From contig CM054120.1 of assembly GCA_028673005.1 (NCBI GenBank), positions 70,357,533-70,421,532 of the forward strand: a stretch of 64,000 bases of DNA, written 5' to 3'. Positions 24,403 through 37,393 of the stretch are shown here, one piece after another; the stretch's first letter is position 1, and every line of letters begins with the position of its first letter. This DNA comes from Tanypteryx hageni (taxonomy: Eukaryota; Arthropoda; Insecta; Odonata; Petaluridae). The notes beneath the pieces were generated by a model that was given only the letters and a program-made list of their open reading frames with translations, ran no database searches and was not told the origin of the DNA. A program made the translations under genes and the position numbers.

Positions 24403-24756
24403 CCTCCCCTTACCCTTTCATATGCTTTCCTGAGAGACTTAGTTTCCTCTTCGTGAGCCCCGCCTCCGCAATAAACGAGTCGCTATGGTTCTTCCCAGGG
24501 TCCATGAATATATATGGGCCGCTTCAACACGGGCGGTGCGGCCTTGTTGCATTTCCCCCTTGATAATTCTCTCCCATTGAAGGAGTTTCCCCTCTCCTCG
24601 GCCCACCCTCATCCTTCGCCCATCTCCACCTCTCTCTCTCTCTTCCTCGCGCCCTCTTCCTCTCCCTTTCACGCTTCCGACCTCTTTCTCTTCTCTCACT
24701 GGAGAAGCCACGGCACGTGTCCATGCCTAATAACTTCCGCCGCGAGTAAAAAGGAG

Positions 24757-24815
24757 CACAGTAGGCCCTCAACATTCGCGTCGGTTAGGTTCTTGAGAAC
24801 CACCGCGAATGTCTA
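24757..24815. repeat. Nested hairpin, possibly a MITE end
   Basis: ACATTCGCG (24772-24780) pairs with CGCGAATGT (24804-24812), enclosing GGTTC-TTGA-GAACC (24788-24801). The preceding ACAGTAGGCCCTC has the look of a pogo-type terminus. No partner end was found. Confidence 0.35.
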
Positions 24816-26447
24816 ATTTGCTAATGCTAAGGCTTCAGCGCTTACGTATCAACGATAAAAACTTGCGCGTGATGCCGCAGATTAAATGCGCGGATAGTGA
24901 AATTTATATGCCGGAATGCATTAAAAACGGCGTACACAGAAACACCCAGGAATGCCAAAAAAATGTTGGAGTATGCTTCACTATGAACCAAGAATTCTTG
25001 CGGATCCGATATCTTTCCCTCACGTCCGGGAACTATTCTGAAGTACCGGATATTTTTTGGTCGAAACAAATTTAGTTGAGATATTTGTTGAAGCAAGAAA
25101 AACATATATCAATACGCTCCAATGAGGCCTCGAGGAGTCATTTTTTGATATTGTGAGGTCTTAGCTGTGTTCTATTTCTGCTATTTTTCGATCAATGAAT
25201 GTAATAAATGGTTGAAACTCTCAATTCCGAAAGAAATCAATAGTGTTCGTCACGATTTTAATATTTGAACACGTAATCCAATTAATTGAATATTGACAAA
25301 ATATTAAGCCTTATTAATTGGTTTTACAAAAATGTTACGAGTTACGGACAAGTATTGTACAAAATTATCTAAATGCTGATGTTATCGATTTGTAAAATAA
25401 TCCCGTCCTGATTCCTTTTTTAAATAATTTAATGTCGTTTTATAAGAATAAACATGCAAGTAAAAAAACTGCGTTGTAATTATGACCAGTATATCAATGC
25501 ATATCTAACTGTGAGGTTGAAAACTGTACATTCAGCAAATAAGGCAATTCTCGACTCATACTCTTACAGCGAACTGTGGATTAAATTGCCAAATTGAATA
25601 GGCACTGCCAAAACTGTCTTTCAATTAATTCACACCCTTACAATAATGCTGAAAATTCTTAATATAAAAGATCAACCCTCGTTGAAAGAGGTTTTATTTT
25701 TGTTTAGCGAAGCTAAATGTATATTGTTCCAATCATTTTCTTTTAACTGCTAAAATAATTTTGACATCGGTAAAAAAACGATGAATAGCTCTATGTTTTT
25801 CTTTTCGCGTTTTTAGAAACCAAACTTTTTAGCATCAAATTATTTCTTCGAAATCGGCTCTTAGGCCGAGGTGATCTCATTTGGATCCCACAAAAGGTGC
25901 AGATTTTTATAACGTGGTATTCGTCCATTTCAATAAATATCTCTCTCTCTTTTTCATAACTCGAACTTTTTTGTCGAGTCGCTTAGCTAAAATTCGCGAA
26001 TGGCGCCTCAAACAGTTCTACACAGAATACTGTATTATCGTTGAAATCTATCTCATTTCCAGCGAGATAACAACCGTTCTTTAATTCATCCTACGTGGAA
26101 ATCAGCCGTGCGATTATCTCCGACGTCTCATAAACGAATCATTACGGAGGATAGATGGCATTATTTTCTCTTTCGTACGAAGTACGAACGCACACGTTAC
26201 CGAAAATTTTAAAGAAAAAAGAAAAAGAACCTTTGTGATGAATATAAGAAGCGAAGCTAATTTTGTGCGAAGTCCTTTTCGCGTGTTTATCTCCGGCTGT
26301 AAAATACCGCTCAACTTCTCAGAATCTTGCAGATCGGAAATAAAGGAGGAAATCTCGGCCGAGTGAGCGGACTAGGCGTGTGACAACCCACTCACGGAAG
26401 GAAGGGGAGGAAGGAAAGGGAGGGAGGGATGGATGGAGAGAAAGGCG

Positions 26448-26465
26448 TCGTGTGACGTCACACGA
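26448..26465. promoter_or_regulatory. 18-bp palindrome centred on a CRE (TGACGTCA)
   Basis: TCGTGTGACGTCACACGA is a perfect 18-bp palindrome whose centre is the consensus cAMP-response element bound by CREB/ATF bZIP dimers. It sits in a locally GC-rich stretch, 26 bp before an octamer motif. Function is inferred from the motif only. Confidence 0.4.
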
Positions 26466-26490
26466 GATGCTCGGCGTCCCTCGGCCTGCA

Positions 26491-26498
26491 ATGCAAAT
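26491..26498 (+). promoter_or_regulatory. Octamer motif ATGCAAAT
   Basis: An exact POU-homeodomain (Oct-type) consensus, close to the CRE palindrome. An 8-mer alone can occur by chance; the pairing makes it worth noting. Confidence 0.25.
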
Positions 26499-28380
26499 GA
26501 ATTCCATGTTACTGCGTCGATTCGTCCTTACTCACGGCCACGGAGTAAGGCGTCATAACGGGGAAAGGGTCAAGGAGGCCGATATCCATGCCCCGACGCT
26601 CTCTTCTGCATAAGGAAAACTGCAGCACCTTCCACTTTGTTTAGGATGACATTTCGGAACGACACGCTTGAAATATTAGGGACGTTGTTTTACTCCGTTA
26701 CTCGGTTTTGAAGCCTTGACTCGCAGGTTATCGTGGCGTTATTTTCCATTTAGAGGCAATTTATTGACAGTTTTCAGACGCGGGGTTGGTGATTAAATAA
26801 ACCTTGTGCCTGCTTTTATTTATTTAAAATGAATCTTATATGTGTCGTGTTAATATTTATAGCGACCGAAATGTAAATTAAGTGATGATTTTTATTGAAT
26901 AACTCTCGAGAGAATTCCAAAAGTTGAGGTTTGAATCTGCTTTTCTTTGGCTCGATGTTTTATTTAAATCCATCATAAGAGCGATCTATTTTTTTCCTTA
27001 GGATATTTTCCTCCTGGCTGAGAAAAGTACAAATTTAATTCTTCTAAGCGAGGCAATTAATTCAATTGGCGATGCGGCTGGTATTACACCTATGCTTTTA
27101 AGTCTAAAATGTGAAGAATATTTTTGGGTAACGCGAATTAATCACAATCCCGTTTTCCAGAAATAACCTCCTCTACTTGAACAACTGCAATGTGTTACTG
27201 CCAGTACTTTAAATGGAAAATAATAACTGTATATATTGTTAATGCTTGGGACACGACGGAGAACAATGTTTATAAATAGTATTAAGAAAAATTTATTCAG
27301 TCACTCTGTACAACGTAAAAATAAATGGTCAATACAATAATTAAGCTCAAAAGAAACAAGAAGCAGAAAATAAAAATATTTGATTGCATGAGTTTCCGTA
27401 TCGATTGGCGTGTTTTCCTCCTTTCGTTCCTATTTGCGACAAGCCATCTCGTCCGCCGGCCTTTTTCCTCTCAAAAACCAAGATCCTACAGATGGTTGAG
27501 AATAGAATAGGTGCAGTGGCGGTCCGTGCTAAAAATTCAAATTAAAATTTCAGGTGCGCTAAACATTGAAGTTAACAGTGTTAATACTGCGTATTGGACG
27601 GTGGCGTCCCATTTAAAGCATTGAATTTATTGTCAAATCTACAATGTTTGATAGGTACGTAACTATTTTTATTATGCTAAAAGACCCCGAACACTTATCA
27701 GACCTAACGATCATGCATTAGATTCGACTTCTATGTAGTAAGATCTAATCGATGTAATTCATCACACAGGTGCTTTTGATAATCAATATGATTCCATATG
27801 AGTATAAATAAATATTTTATCATTGATTCTATACAAGATTTTGGGACCTGCATTGGCTTAGTAATTGAAAAAATGAATCAATGTTTATAAGCATTTATTA
27901 ATGCAAGACAGTGATTTACTTTTAATTATCGAGAAGATCATTCGGGCAGCATTATTTTACTTACGGAGAATGATGAGATGATATGTTTGATAATTCATTG
28001 ATGGTGCCCACGCTGATATTTTTGTGATTAAAAATAAGTTCTCGTTGTCTTACATTAAAAAAAAAGTTCACACACGGCGTTTAATTTGTTTCATCTACTA
28101 ACTCAATGCAGATTCTCCGAATTAGAAGTAAAGGTACTTGTGGAACAATCTTTTGGTAACAGATCTCAAATACCGCGCAGGAAATTTCCACGCCCTCTTT
28201 TAAGAAGTTGTTTCAAATCAGCATAGAAAAAAATCCTGCATTTTACAGCTAAAAGTGATGTTCGAGCGAAACATACATGTACGGAGTCAATTAACCGCCG
28301 TCGAAAACAATAATAACCCTCGTGGATACATCCCTCCTTTCTCTTTAGCAAAAGAAACGTAACGGGAAACCGAAGAAAGC

Positions 28381-30070
28381 CAAATTTCCCCGGCTATGTA
28401 GAGCTCCCTTCAATCGACACGTCCATTCGTGCAAGCTCCTCGCGTCCCGCGATAACCCGTTCGGAGATCTCTCCCCCCGATTACTGCCGATAATCCGGGT
28501 TACACACCATCACACATGTAAATTCCGCTTCCTAAAGGTGTTAGCCCTTTTACCAGGGTAACCATGAGGAGTGGACGACGACCACTTGCGTGGCCTGACC
28601 GATCGATTGAAAGGGGATACGACCGCATGCGACGCTCCAGCCTTTACCTGCCGTGTGCCAAATCAGATCCCCGTTCTCTCCCTCAAAGATTATCTCGAGA
28701 CCCCTCCTACATCGATTTTTTTCCCACCTCGAAGAGGATTCGTGACTTTCGTGGCATTATTTTGTTTTCGACAATTCTTGACTGCTCTGGGGAGGAAAAA
28801 AGAAATCTCCCTTCTTTTATTATTATTATTTATAATAATTTCCATCGAGTGAGAGAGAGGGAGAGTGCTGTCCAAGCTCACGGATTGGGGCGCGGCCGGC
28901 AGATTGATGTGCCCCGTTGGACGAGCTGCGAGATAAGGAATCGCCCTAAAAGGGGCAAAAAGAGCCTCGACATATTTCCTAGGGGGGACGGAAGAAGGGG
29001 GGAAGAGAGGGAAGAAGAAGCGAAATAGGGTGGGGGGCGAGGGAGATGTGATGAGGGAGGGTCGGCGGCGGCGACGACGAAGGTGGGGCGTAATTGCTGC
29101 GGGGGGAGGAGGAGAATAAGGGGGGCAGGGCAAAGGGAAGTCGAGGGAGGGTGGCAGACCATTACGCCGTTACGTGGAGGAGGGAAGGAAAGATAGCAAA
29201 AAGATCACGGCTGTTCCTCAGTTGACCGCTAGATCGCGTGCCCCTTCTAGCGAGAGTATTATCCGTCCGCCGGCGTGGGTTGGGTGGGGTGAGAGGAAGG
29301 GGCGAGGAGGTGGAAGGAAGGAGTCTTAAGAGGAGGGAACCCTCTTTTCTCTCTCATCGTGACTTCCCCCACGCGAGTCCTCGTCCCGATAAAAGTGGCC
29401 CTTTTTTACACGGGGGGGGAGAGTTCCCCGCGTGATCTCGGGGACTTTGTGTGTGTCTGTGTGTGTCATGGCGCTCCCAATCTAAGGCGCGGGGTGGGAG
29501 GAGGAAAGAGGAAGCGATGAGGTGAAGGGGTTAGAGGGCCTTGGAATAAGAAGGTAGGATGGTGGGGGGAGGGAGAGCCCCCCATGCTTGACCATCGCTC
29601 ATAAAAATACTTGTATCTGTCCCGGCAATCATCATTATCATCATCGCCGCATTTTTGTTCCTTCGCGTGTGCCATCTAGTGATCGAAGGCAACGTGCAGT
29701 GATTCATGGTAGCTCCGCCCAGACAGCGTTTTCTCGACCCTTCCTCCCCTCCCGCTCCTCTCCCCGCCTCTTAATCCCTCTCTCTCTCTCCTCCTCTACC
29801 TCTATCCTTTCGCCCCACCCTCGTAACCTCAAAGAGTCCCCGTGATGCTGCGTGCGTGATAAACACGGCATTTCCCATAACCTCTCTCCTCCTTCTCCCG
29901 GCTTGAATAGATTACGCTCCCAAACTCCCGTGCTTGGTGGTTTGTCAAGAGGACACACTCAGGTGACGCCTGGAGGCGGAGAGACACGGTCTCGACTATT
30001 CGGAACCTCCTCTGACGTCAAACCCAACGACCTCTCCCCCTCCAGAAAAAAAGATATGCATATTAGCGCT
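28381..30070. other. GC- and CpG-rich island, strongly purine-biased in part
   Basis: GC content is much higher than in the flanks, with many CpG words (GTCGGCGGCGGCGACGACGA near 29060, GTCCGCCGGCGTGGG near 29263) and G-rich runs on the plus strand between 28980 and 29570. The frames here, up to 154 codons, are compositional and lack domains. A 5' promoter/UTR region of a gene outside the recognised features is possible. The ATAAAAGTGG at 29388 could act as a TATA-like element, but no transcript can be placed. Confidence 0.35.
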
Positions 30071-30285
30071 TAATATTTATTTCCATTTGGTCTTAGGTGG
30101 TTGTTATAGCAGATAGTGCGGTCGTCTGAAGTTTTTGGGGATAGTAAAACTATCCGAGCGTTATACTTTTCCGGTAATTTAACAGTCAATCACCCCGTTT
30201 TTATTCTTATGATGCTGTTCCCACATAGACAGATACGTATGTCTATTTAATCTAACTAGGAATCTATAGCTCTGTAACTCTTAAG

Positions 30286-30287
<2 letters not shown>

Positions 30288-30348
<61 letters not shown>

Positions 30349-30380
30349 CACACGCGCGCACACACTAACACACACACATA

Positions 30381-30453
<73 letters not shown>
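30288..30453. repeat. Compound (TA)n-(CA)n-(TA)n microsatellite
   Basis: TA from 30288 to 30345, a CA/CG-rich bridge (CACACACGCGCGCACACAC), then TA again from 30384 to 30453. Confidence 0.95.
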
Positions 30454-30457
<4 letters not shown>

Positions 30458-31710
30458 CGAGATAATTTCCCCATAACTCATAATAACTTTTATTCATCGC
30501 CCGAAAGCAGCCATCAGGGCCATTTTCCAGTCGTGAAAGGATTTGAAAAATAAGAGCGCCGTCTGTATGGCTTGTGGAGACTTCGGGATCGTGGGACGAT
30601 TATGAATTTGCATTCCTTTTATCATTGAAATTTCTACCACATTTGCGTGTCCCTCTAATATGTTTCATAAGCGCCTTATCTGCTGATATCCATCGCATAA
30701 ACTAAGCAAAATGAATTTCAGTTTGTTTGAAAACTGCGTACGTACGAATGAGAGTTAGTCTCATGCAACGTTGTGTCGGTGGTGGCGAAAGCATCAGTCA
30801 TAATGTAATCATAATGTTCATTGTTTTAATTTTAAAATATTCAATTGTCTTCTCTTAACGCTGCCAGCGGTCATTTTTCTTTGTCGTCGACTTTAAAAAG
30901 GGAAAGGAGGCGATTACTAACAAACACCCATTTGCATGGAAATTTATTCCTGAATTCCAACTACTTAAAAATGGACCCAGCCAATGGTGAGAAATTATTA
31001 AGTAAAAAGTTAGCTCATTTGGAATTTAAGTTCCTTTTATATTAGGACTTCATGCCGACTTTCGAGGAGAAGATTATTTTTATCTTGAGATAAATGTGAA
31101 AATCAAGTGTGCTATTAATCCGGCTTGTATCTACAGTCATTTCAACTTAGTATAGGTATGCCCTCTGGACTGGTCATATTCACACGCGCAAGCTTGTTCG
31201 ACTTAATTATTCAACTCATTTTTTAATTTTTTAATTATTTTGAAAGATATTCGCAAATTCCGCAGGTATGCATTCATATGCATCCATTCTTTATTTTGAC
31301 TTCCGTAAGTATAAAAAACAATTGTAAAAACATTTAAATTACGTCACCTGACTTGTAATAAAATCACGAATTAATCTCGTGGCACTAACATTTCAAAATA
31401 CTATCGCCAAAATGATTCATTTGCCATTAAATGGGAAATTTTACACAATATTAACACGTCGAGTATTTCGAGCACTATCAGTAAAAGATAAACTAGAAAA
31501 TATGTCTCAACAATTTTCTTTATCGGTACTTTCCCAGAGATGTCATCAACATTTTCAAAACGTACTTTAAACTTCCAATTTCAAAGTTTTAAAAAGCAGT
31601 GAACTACATCGCAAGTAAGCCGAGTTGATATTGAATTTGCTTTTCCGAGTCAAAGATCCTTAGAGAAATATTAACGGAAAAATTACAGAGTTGCGTGGTA
31701 AAACTATATA
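30454..31710. other. AT-rich intergenic sequence
   Basis: Nothing recognisable. The 61-66-codon frames have no domain features. Confidence 0.4.
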
Positions 31711-31813
31711 CTTAAAAGCAGAGCTGCAAACCGAACCGAACCGCAGTCATTTTGCAGAACCGCGAACCGGACCACCCCAAAATTTATAGGTGGTTTGCAG
31801 CTCCTCTTAAAAT
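31711..31813. mobile_element. 87-bp hAT-type mini-MITE with 8-bp target duplication
   Basis: The element is 31719-31805. It begins CAGAGCTGCAAACC; the reverse complement of its end is AGGAGCTGCAAACC, a 14-bp inverted repeat with two mismatches, both in the first three bases. The flanks CTTAAAAG (31711-31718) and CTTAAAAT (31806-31813) match at 7 of 8 positions. The inside is built of AACCGAACCG-like words. It is too short to code for anything. Confidence 0.75.
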
Positions 31814-32977
31814 AACATTTAATAGCTTTTTGCCTACTTATATCTGAGGCTTTCGTTTAGCATATATACATTCGTAAAATATTTCCAATATTACCGTTTT
31901 ATTTATCATTCTCATCGCTGATGATTCCTACAGACACAAATTCGAAGTAAGAACAAATCGTAAGAATAACTGAGTACTATGCAAGCTCTCAAGTGTAGTA
32001 CATGCATGTAGGTAGTGTAACCATGTTTGTAAAGTAAAGGATTATCGTTGAAAATTGAATCAAAAAAGTATAGACACTTTCGCTCACAGAAAAAATCTAT
32101 ATTTATGCTGATAACATTGTTTTTTTATTCAGAAATGCACACATTCTTCCGTAATGGCCTAACGATTTTCTTCTCTATCTGTTTATCTCTCAAAATTGAA
32201 CTTGCGTCTTTTTTTCTTTGTCTGTAAATTTTTCTAGTGTTTTGCTATTCGGACGATATTAGTTTATTTAAAATCGTTAATTGCGGTAGTCCAATCATTT
32301 TTGTCATTTTTTCAATAGTGGCGAATTAAGACTGGGGATTTGAGAATTTTTTTATTAAAAATAATATAGTGTTAAAAATGAAAATTAAACTACTGCTGAA
32401 TATAGCAAAATAACGAAAGCTTGTGCACCTGATGGATTTTGATTTTTGCTACCCCTCATGATACGTAGAATTTTACCTACAGTTCTCCACATTCCGAAAT
32501 ACAGTTTCCGCGAAAAAAACTGACATTTGCGAAAAATTTCAAACTTGTTTGATCTTAAGATTCGTCGCTTGCCGCTTCAAATATTCCTTGTGTCAAAGGG
32601 TATCAGCGAAATCTGTGGGATTAAAATTTAGGCCCCTTGTGATCTCATTTGCAAATTCATCGCAAACTTTTCATACGTGCAACAAACAGTTTCCCTCCCC
32701 ACTTCTCATTCCCTCATATCCCCTCTCCACCTCCTCTTTTATTGAATAACACCTCATAAATTGGCTAGTTATATCCTTATTACTTACTCATTTCCAAAGT
32801 AAATGTATTATGAAATTATTTATATACATACACACACGAATAAATATACATATTCATATGTAAGCTTGAGGATAAAGAAAGGTAGTGATTACGGCGGCAA
32901 CAAGGCTTTGGAGTGAGTCAAGTGAACACTTACCAAGTTGGCGATCTGCTGGGGGTGTCGAAGTAACACACGTAATA

Positions 32978-33015
<38 letters not shown>

Positions 33016-33480
33016 TTAATTTTTTGGACAGTTTGTGTACCAGATTCAAATAAATAAAGCTGGTTTTCATAAAAAACCGTAATTATAGTCGAATAAAAAA
33101 TTTTACGTTACACCTTCATAATGCCTAAATCTCGAAAGGAGATGTAAATTTTTCGATTGAATTAAAAATTTCTCCGCAAGAAATTTTCATTTTTTTTGGA
33201 TTTTTAAGTTTTTGTTGATACCTTCTACATGACAGGTGCGAATCATTGTATATGGTATTGAATTTATAGGCCAAAATTACGATAATGTATGATGCTCGAT
33301 ATAGAATTGTGTAGTTAACAATACTGAGTATATTTATTGCAATGAAGAAGCTATTTCTCTGTTTCGAACAATGGACAGTAGCCCCTTTCAAACCGCGGGG
33401 TTATGTTTCTGGAAAACACAGCGGTTGGCTTACGGGAAATAGGGGGTTAGGGGAACCCACGTCCAGGGATATTGTATGGC
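31814..33480. other. AT-rich intergenic sequence with a CA/TA microsatellite
   Basis: No gene recognised. A CA run then a TA run lies at about 32976-33016. Confidence 0.5.
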
Positions 33481-33888
33481 AGGGATGGACAAATTTACTT
33501 ACTCTCAGATACGATAAGTACGAGAGCCGCATGAAACATTCTGTGCTCATAAATTTACGATCGTTAAAACATAACCTGTGTGCGAAACAATTCAGATGTG
33601 AAGAATGTCTCTCAGACATCCCCATCACGTCTCAAGTAACAGTACGTCATTCTGTTCTGTAGCGAAAAACGGTGACACGCCCGGGGCGCCAAAGTTAGGG
33701 GGAGCTATCTCGATCATTTATCTATGCATTACTTGCAAATGAATAAATATTGAATACGAGTTTATATCGAGGAACAGGCTAGAATATTGATGGCATTCCT
33801 TTTAAATTTTTTTTATCGATAATATTTACAGATCGATGAATGGAGTGTTATCTCGCCCGGAGCCCCAAAATTCCTCGAGCCGCCCCTG
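33481..33888. mobile_element. Fragments of hAT-type ends
   Basis: CAGGGATGGACAAATTTACT with AGAGCCGCATG shortly after (33480-33534) resembles hAT ends that read CAGGGGTGGGCAAAC..GGGCCGCATG. Further on, CCAAAATTCCTCGAGCCGCC ending CCCTG at 33888 reads in reverse as CAGGGGCGGCTCGAGG, close to the end of the 7501 element (CAGGGCCGTCTC). GCCCGGGGCGCC at 33680 and GCCCGGAGCCCC at 33855 are similar subterminal words. No intact element could be assembled. The frame at 33342-33662 crosses this debris and is not called. Confidence 0.4.
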
Positions 33889-34105
33889 GTTTCCAAACCT
33901 AGGGTCGCGAAGGCCTTATGATGGGTCACGGATGACCCCCAGTCCCAAAGTGAAATACTGACAATTTTCGAAACTGGCAAATACGTATGTCACTGTGAAA
34001 AATTTCTCAATTGAAGAAAGAGGCAAGATTTATTTAGAATTCAACAATAACACTTCCGCCTGGTACGGCAATGGGTTCATCAATTTTTTTAACGGCGCAT
34101 TGAAT

Positions 34106-35548
34106 TTTAAATCAGGGCATCGAACCGAAACTTTTTTCGCTACGGTTTTCGTTCCGGCTAACACAAAATAAAAAATGTCGGTTCCGGTTTAGCTCCGGCA
34201 ACCACCATTGAATCTGTTCGAACCGGTTTGCTTGGCTGCGACTGAATTTTCTGGAGAAAATTTCAAGATAATTCCAAAATGATTATTATTAATTAATGTT
34301 ATTTTTTATTTAAGTCAAATATATCCTCACTATCAAATGAAAAAAAGACAAAAATAGATATACGCACGTAACATCGCGCAAACGCTCCCTCCCACCGTGT
34401 AACGAACAATAAAATATTGAATGAATTTCCTTCTTAAGTTTTTCTTTATTCAATTTGTAAACGGCCCCTTTTATACGTCCCGGTTTAATACTTTTCTATA
34501 GGGATTACCATTTGTTTTCCTTTTCAGCTTTTATAAAAGCTATTATAATTGCTATATTTTTAAATATTTAATTTGATTAAAAACCGTTGTTATTTTTTCA
34601 TAAGTCAACATTTATTGTATTCAATTTTTATATTATTCTAAGATTCCAAAGAAGCAGATACTTTCATTGTAATAATGAATTTATTCCAATAGTACTCATG
34701 CACGTAATTGAACAGGTTCAATAATATTGATTTACATTTGAATGTAGAATGTAATTCATATAGAGTTGTTCAAAGAAGAGGTGCTTAACTATTTTTTAAA
34801 TACAATAATTAAGATGTTATTATTACATATAAGTACCATACAATATGTAATTACATAAATATCCTTAAGACGGCAAATATGTACACACAGTAACATTTAA
34901 CAGGAGTAAGAATACTTCAAAAGCACGACTGACGAGCGTTCCTTCCTGGATAGGTTTTAGAGAAAGACTAACAGAATATAAGGGTTCACTGCATATGGAG
35001 AAAGGATGACAGTTTATGGGGACAGTAACCTTCAACTTTAAGCAAAATCCAAGTTAAGAATCGTGATACAATTTTACCCGGAACACTCCACGGGGTAGGC
35101 TCTGGAGGAGGGTGCCAAGAGGATTTGCGGCTGTCTTCAAAGTACCACTAAGGTTCTTTCCTCTATATAGTCTCGTTTAACAGGATTCTGGGAAACCTCA
35201 GCCGAACATATCCATACCCCACCATTGAACCGACAGATATCATCACAAAGATGCATCTCTCAAAAGGCTTAGGAGCATGTATTCTCAAGAAAACCATTAG
35301 CCTTTGCCTTATTCGGTGTTCAAAAGTGAGGATTTAAAAAAAGACTCATATTGAAGCAAAAGGAAAAACCCTTCTTTTGCACCCACTATTTATGAGAACT
35401 GAAAACATGGAACAAAATAAATAGCGGTTTTCGGTTTCTATTCGGGTTCAGTAGAATATTTTTTTTCGGTTCGGGTTCGGTTTCACTCCAGCTAAAATAA
35501 CGTTTTTTTTTGTTTTTTTTCGGTTCCGGTTCTATACCCTGTTTAAAT
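34106..35548. mobile_element. Non-autonomous hAT-like element, copy 1 (intact)
   Basis: The element is 34113-35541 (1429 bp). The left end CAGGGCATCGAACCGAAAC and the reverse complement of the right end CAGGGTATAGAACCGGAAC agree at most positions and start with the hAT-type CAGGG. The direct repeat TTTAAAT flanks it (34106-34112, 35542-35548). Both ends are full of CGGTTCCGGTT-like words. No transposase is visible. It contains AAATATGTACACACAGTAAC at about 34876, which is the unoccupied version of the site where copy 2 holds a Tigger-like element. Confidence 0.8.
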
Positions 35549-36885
35549 CAATAATTTCTATCCGAATTTACAAAAAGAACGTTTATCATTCGCTTCAACT
35601 GAAAGAAGAAAACAAGGCAAATTGAATAAACTGTAGTATAAAGATATTTTATTATTTTCGTTAAAAATTTCAAAATCTTAAAATATTTGTTGGCTCTGCG
35701 AGTAGAGCATTGAACCGAATTTTTTTTTGCTCCGGTTTTCGTTCCGGTTTGCACAAAACAAAAAATTTCGGTTCGGTTCCGGTTTCGCTCCATCAACCAC
35801 CATTAAACCGGTTTTTTTCGCTCCAACTTAATTTTTCGGGAGAAACTTCAAGAGAATTCCAAAATAATCTTTATAATGTTATTTTTTATTTAAACCAAAT
35901 ACGTCTTCAATATCACAAGTCAAGAAGACAAAAATAGATATCCGAACGTAAAATCGCGCAAGCTCTCCCTCACACCATGTAATAAACAGTAAAACATTAT
36001 ATGGATTCCCTTCTTACATTTTTCGTTATTCAATTTGTAAACGGCTCCTTTTATGCAACTCCTTTTAAACTGTTCTATAGAAATTAATTTTTTTTTAATT
36101 TTTAGTGCATATAAAAGCTATTAAATATGTTATTAATTGTTTAGTCTTTAATTTGATGTAAAACCGTTCTTATTATTCCAGAAGTCAACATTTTTTGATC
36201 TTACAATTCCAATATAAGCAGATACTGTCATTATCAAAATAAATTTTTTCCAACAGTACTCATGCACGTACTTGATCTGGTATAATAACATTAATTTACA
36301 TTTGAATGTAGAATGTAATTCATATAGTTGTTAAAAGAAGAGCTACTTAACTATTTTTTAAATTCAACAATTTAGATGTTAACATTACAAATATCATACA
36401 ATATATAATTACATAAATTTCCTTAAAATGTCAAATATGTAGCGGGAGTCTGTGTATTATGGACCAGTGTGCAATTTGGACCTGATGCAGTTATAGAATA
36501 CTATGCTAGATAGCAACACACTTGAGGCGGTCTTAACAGCGCCTCTGACGGAAACGTTTTCCCTCCAATTTTCGTCATTCTTGTGCATGTGGTTGTGGCA
36601 GGAAAGAATATACATTTTCTAGTTTTCTTTATAATTTTGCCGTGCGATGACAAAGCGTGTTTTAGATAATATTTTTCACACTTTTAAGTAAATATTAAGC
36701 CACAATATTTACGATATATCGAGGTAAATTATGTGAGAGCCTTATACGTGAGTTTTAAAATCCTTTTATGGTATTTCATAATGTCTGCCGTTGTACGTTG
36801 TTGTGCAATTTGGACCACCGAAGCGTGTGTAATATGATCCAGTAGTCAGAATTACACAGAGTATTACGAATGATGTAATTTTTCA

Positions 36886-37393
36886 GATGACAACAAGGGA
36901 GGCAAGGAAATCAAAAGGAATATATGGGAAATGGAAAGAGGAAGATTTACATTTTTTCAGGTTGGCCAGAAGGGGAGTAATGACACTTGCTTTCGAGATT
37001 GCCGAGCATAACAAACTTAAAACTCGGTTCAACCAAAACACCAAATCAACAGAGAAAGAGTGCAACTCCTATACAAACTCCAAGTAATAATGATTATATT
37101 TCTGTGGAAAATATCAGTCCATTTCCTTCAAGCTCCGCAGAGGATACGAGGTGAAAGCTAAGGAAGCGAGGGTCTGCATCTTGTGTGTTGTTAACTGGAG
37201 GACCACACAAGAAATCTTTTAATAACGTAGCTAGTTCTTCGGGAGCAAAACCGAAAAGGAAAAAGTTATTTTCTACAACACAAATTGTGACTCAAAAGAA
37301 AAAATGTCATTGGATATTGGAGAGACTTGCTATATTGTTTGTGGAGAAATGCACGATTAAGACTAAAGTCAGTGCGATAAGTGTAAACAATTA
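36886..37393 (+). pseudogene. Tigger/pogo-like transposase remnant, centre missing
   Basis: The first piece (36887-37087) starts MTTREARKSKGIYGKWKEED, resembling the N-terminal helix-turn-helix region of pogo/Tigger transposases (..YGKWSEEDL..). The second piece (37080-37393) contains ENISPFPSSSAEDTR, a stop, then RKRGSASCVLLTGGPHKKSF and KPKRKKLF, like the C-terminal tail of arthropod pogo transposases. The whole DDE catalytic region is absent, so the copy was an internally deleted, non-autonomous derivative. The family cuts and pastes at TA sites. Confidence 0.7.

Larger units (their letters stand above)
24816..28380. other. Gene-poor stretch; a possible regulatory cluster at 26.45 kb
   Basis: No domain-bearing frame is visible. 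The part at 26380-26620 is richer in GC than its surroundings and carries the CRE palindrome and octamer listed separately. The rest is AT-rich and unremarkable, apart from GTGCAGTGGCGGTCCG at 27512, which resembles a hAT-type end but has no partner. Confidence 0.4.

Noticed and set aside
28564..29133. Frames of 147-154 codons on both strands
   Set aside because: GC-rich composition removes stops; no domains and mutual overlap.
33342..33662. 106-codon frame
   Set aside because: It runs through hAT-type end sequences and shows no domain.
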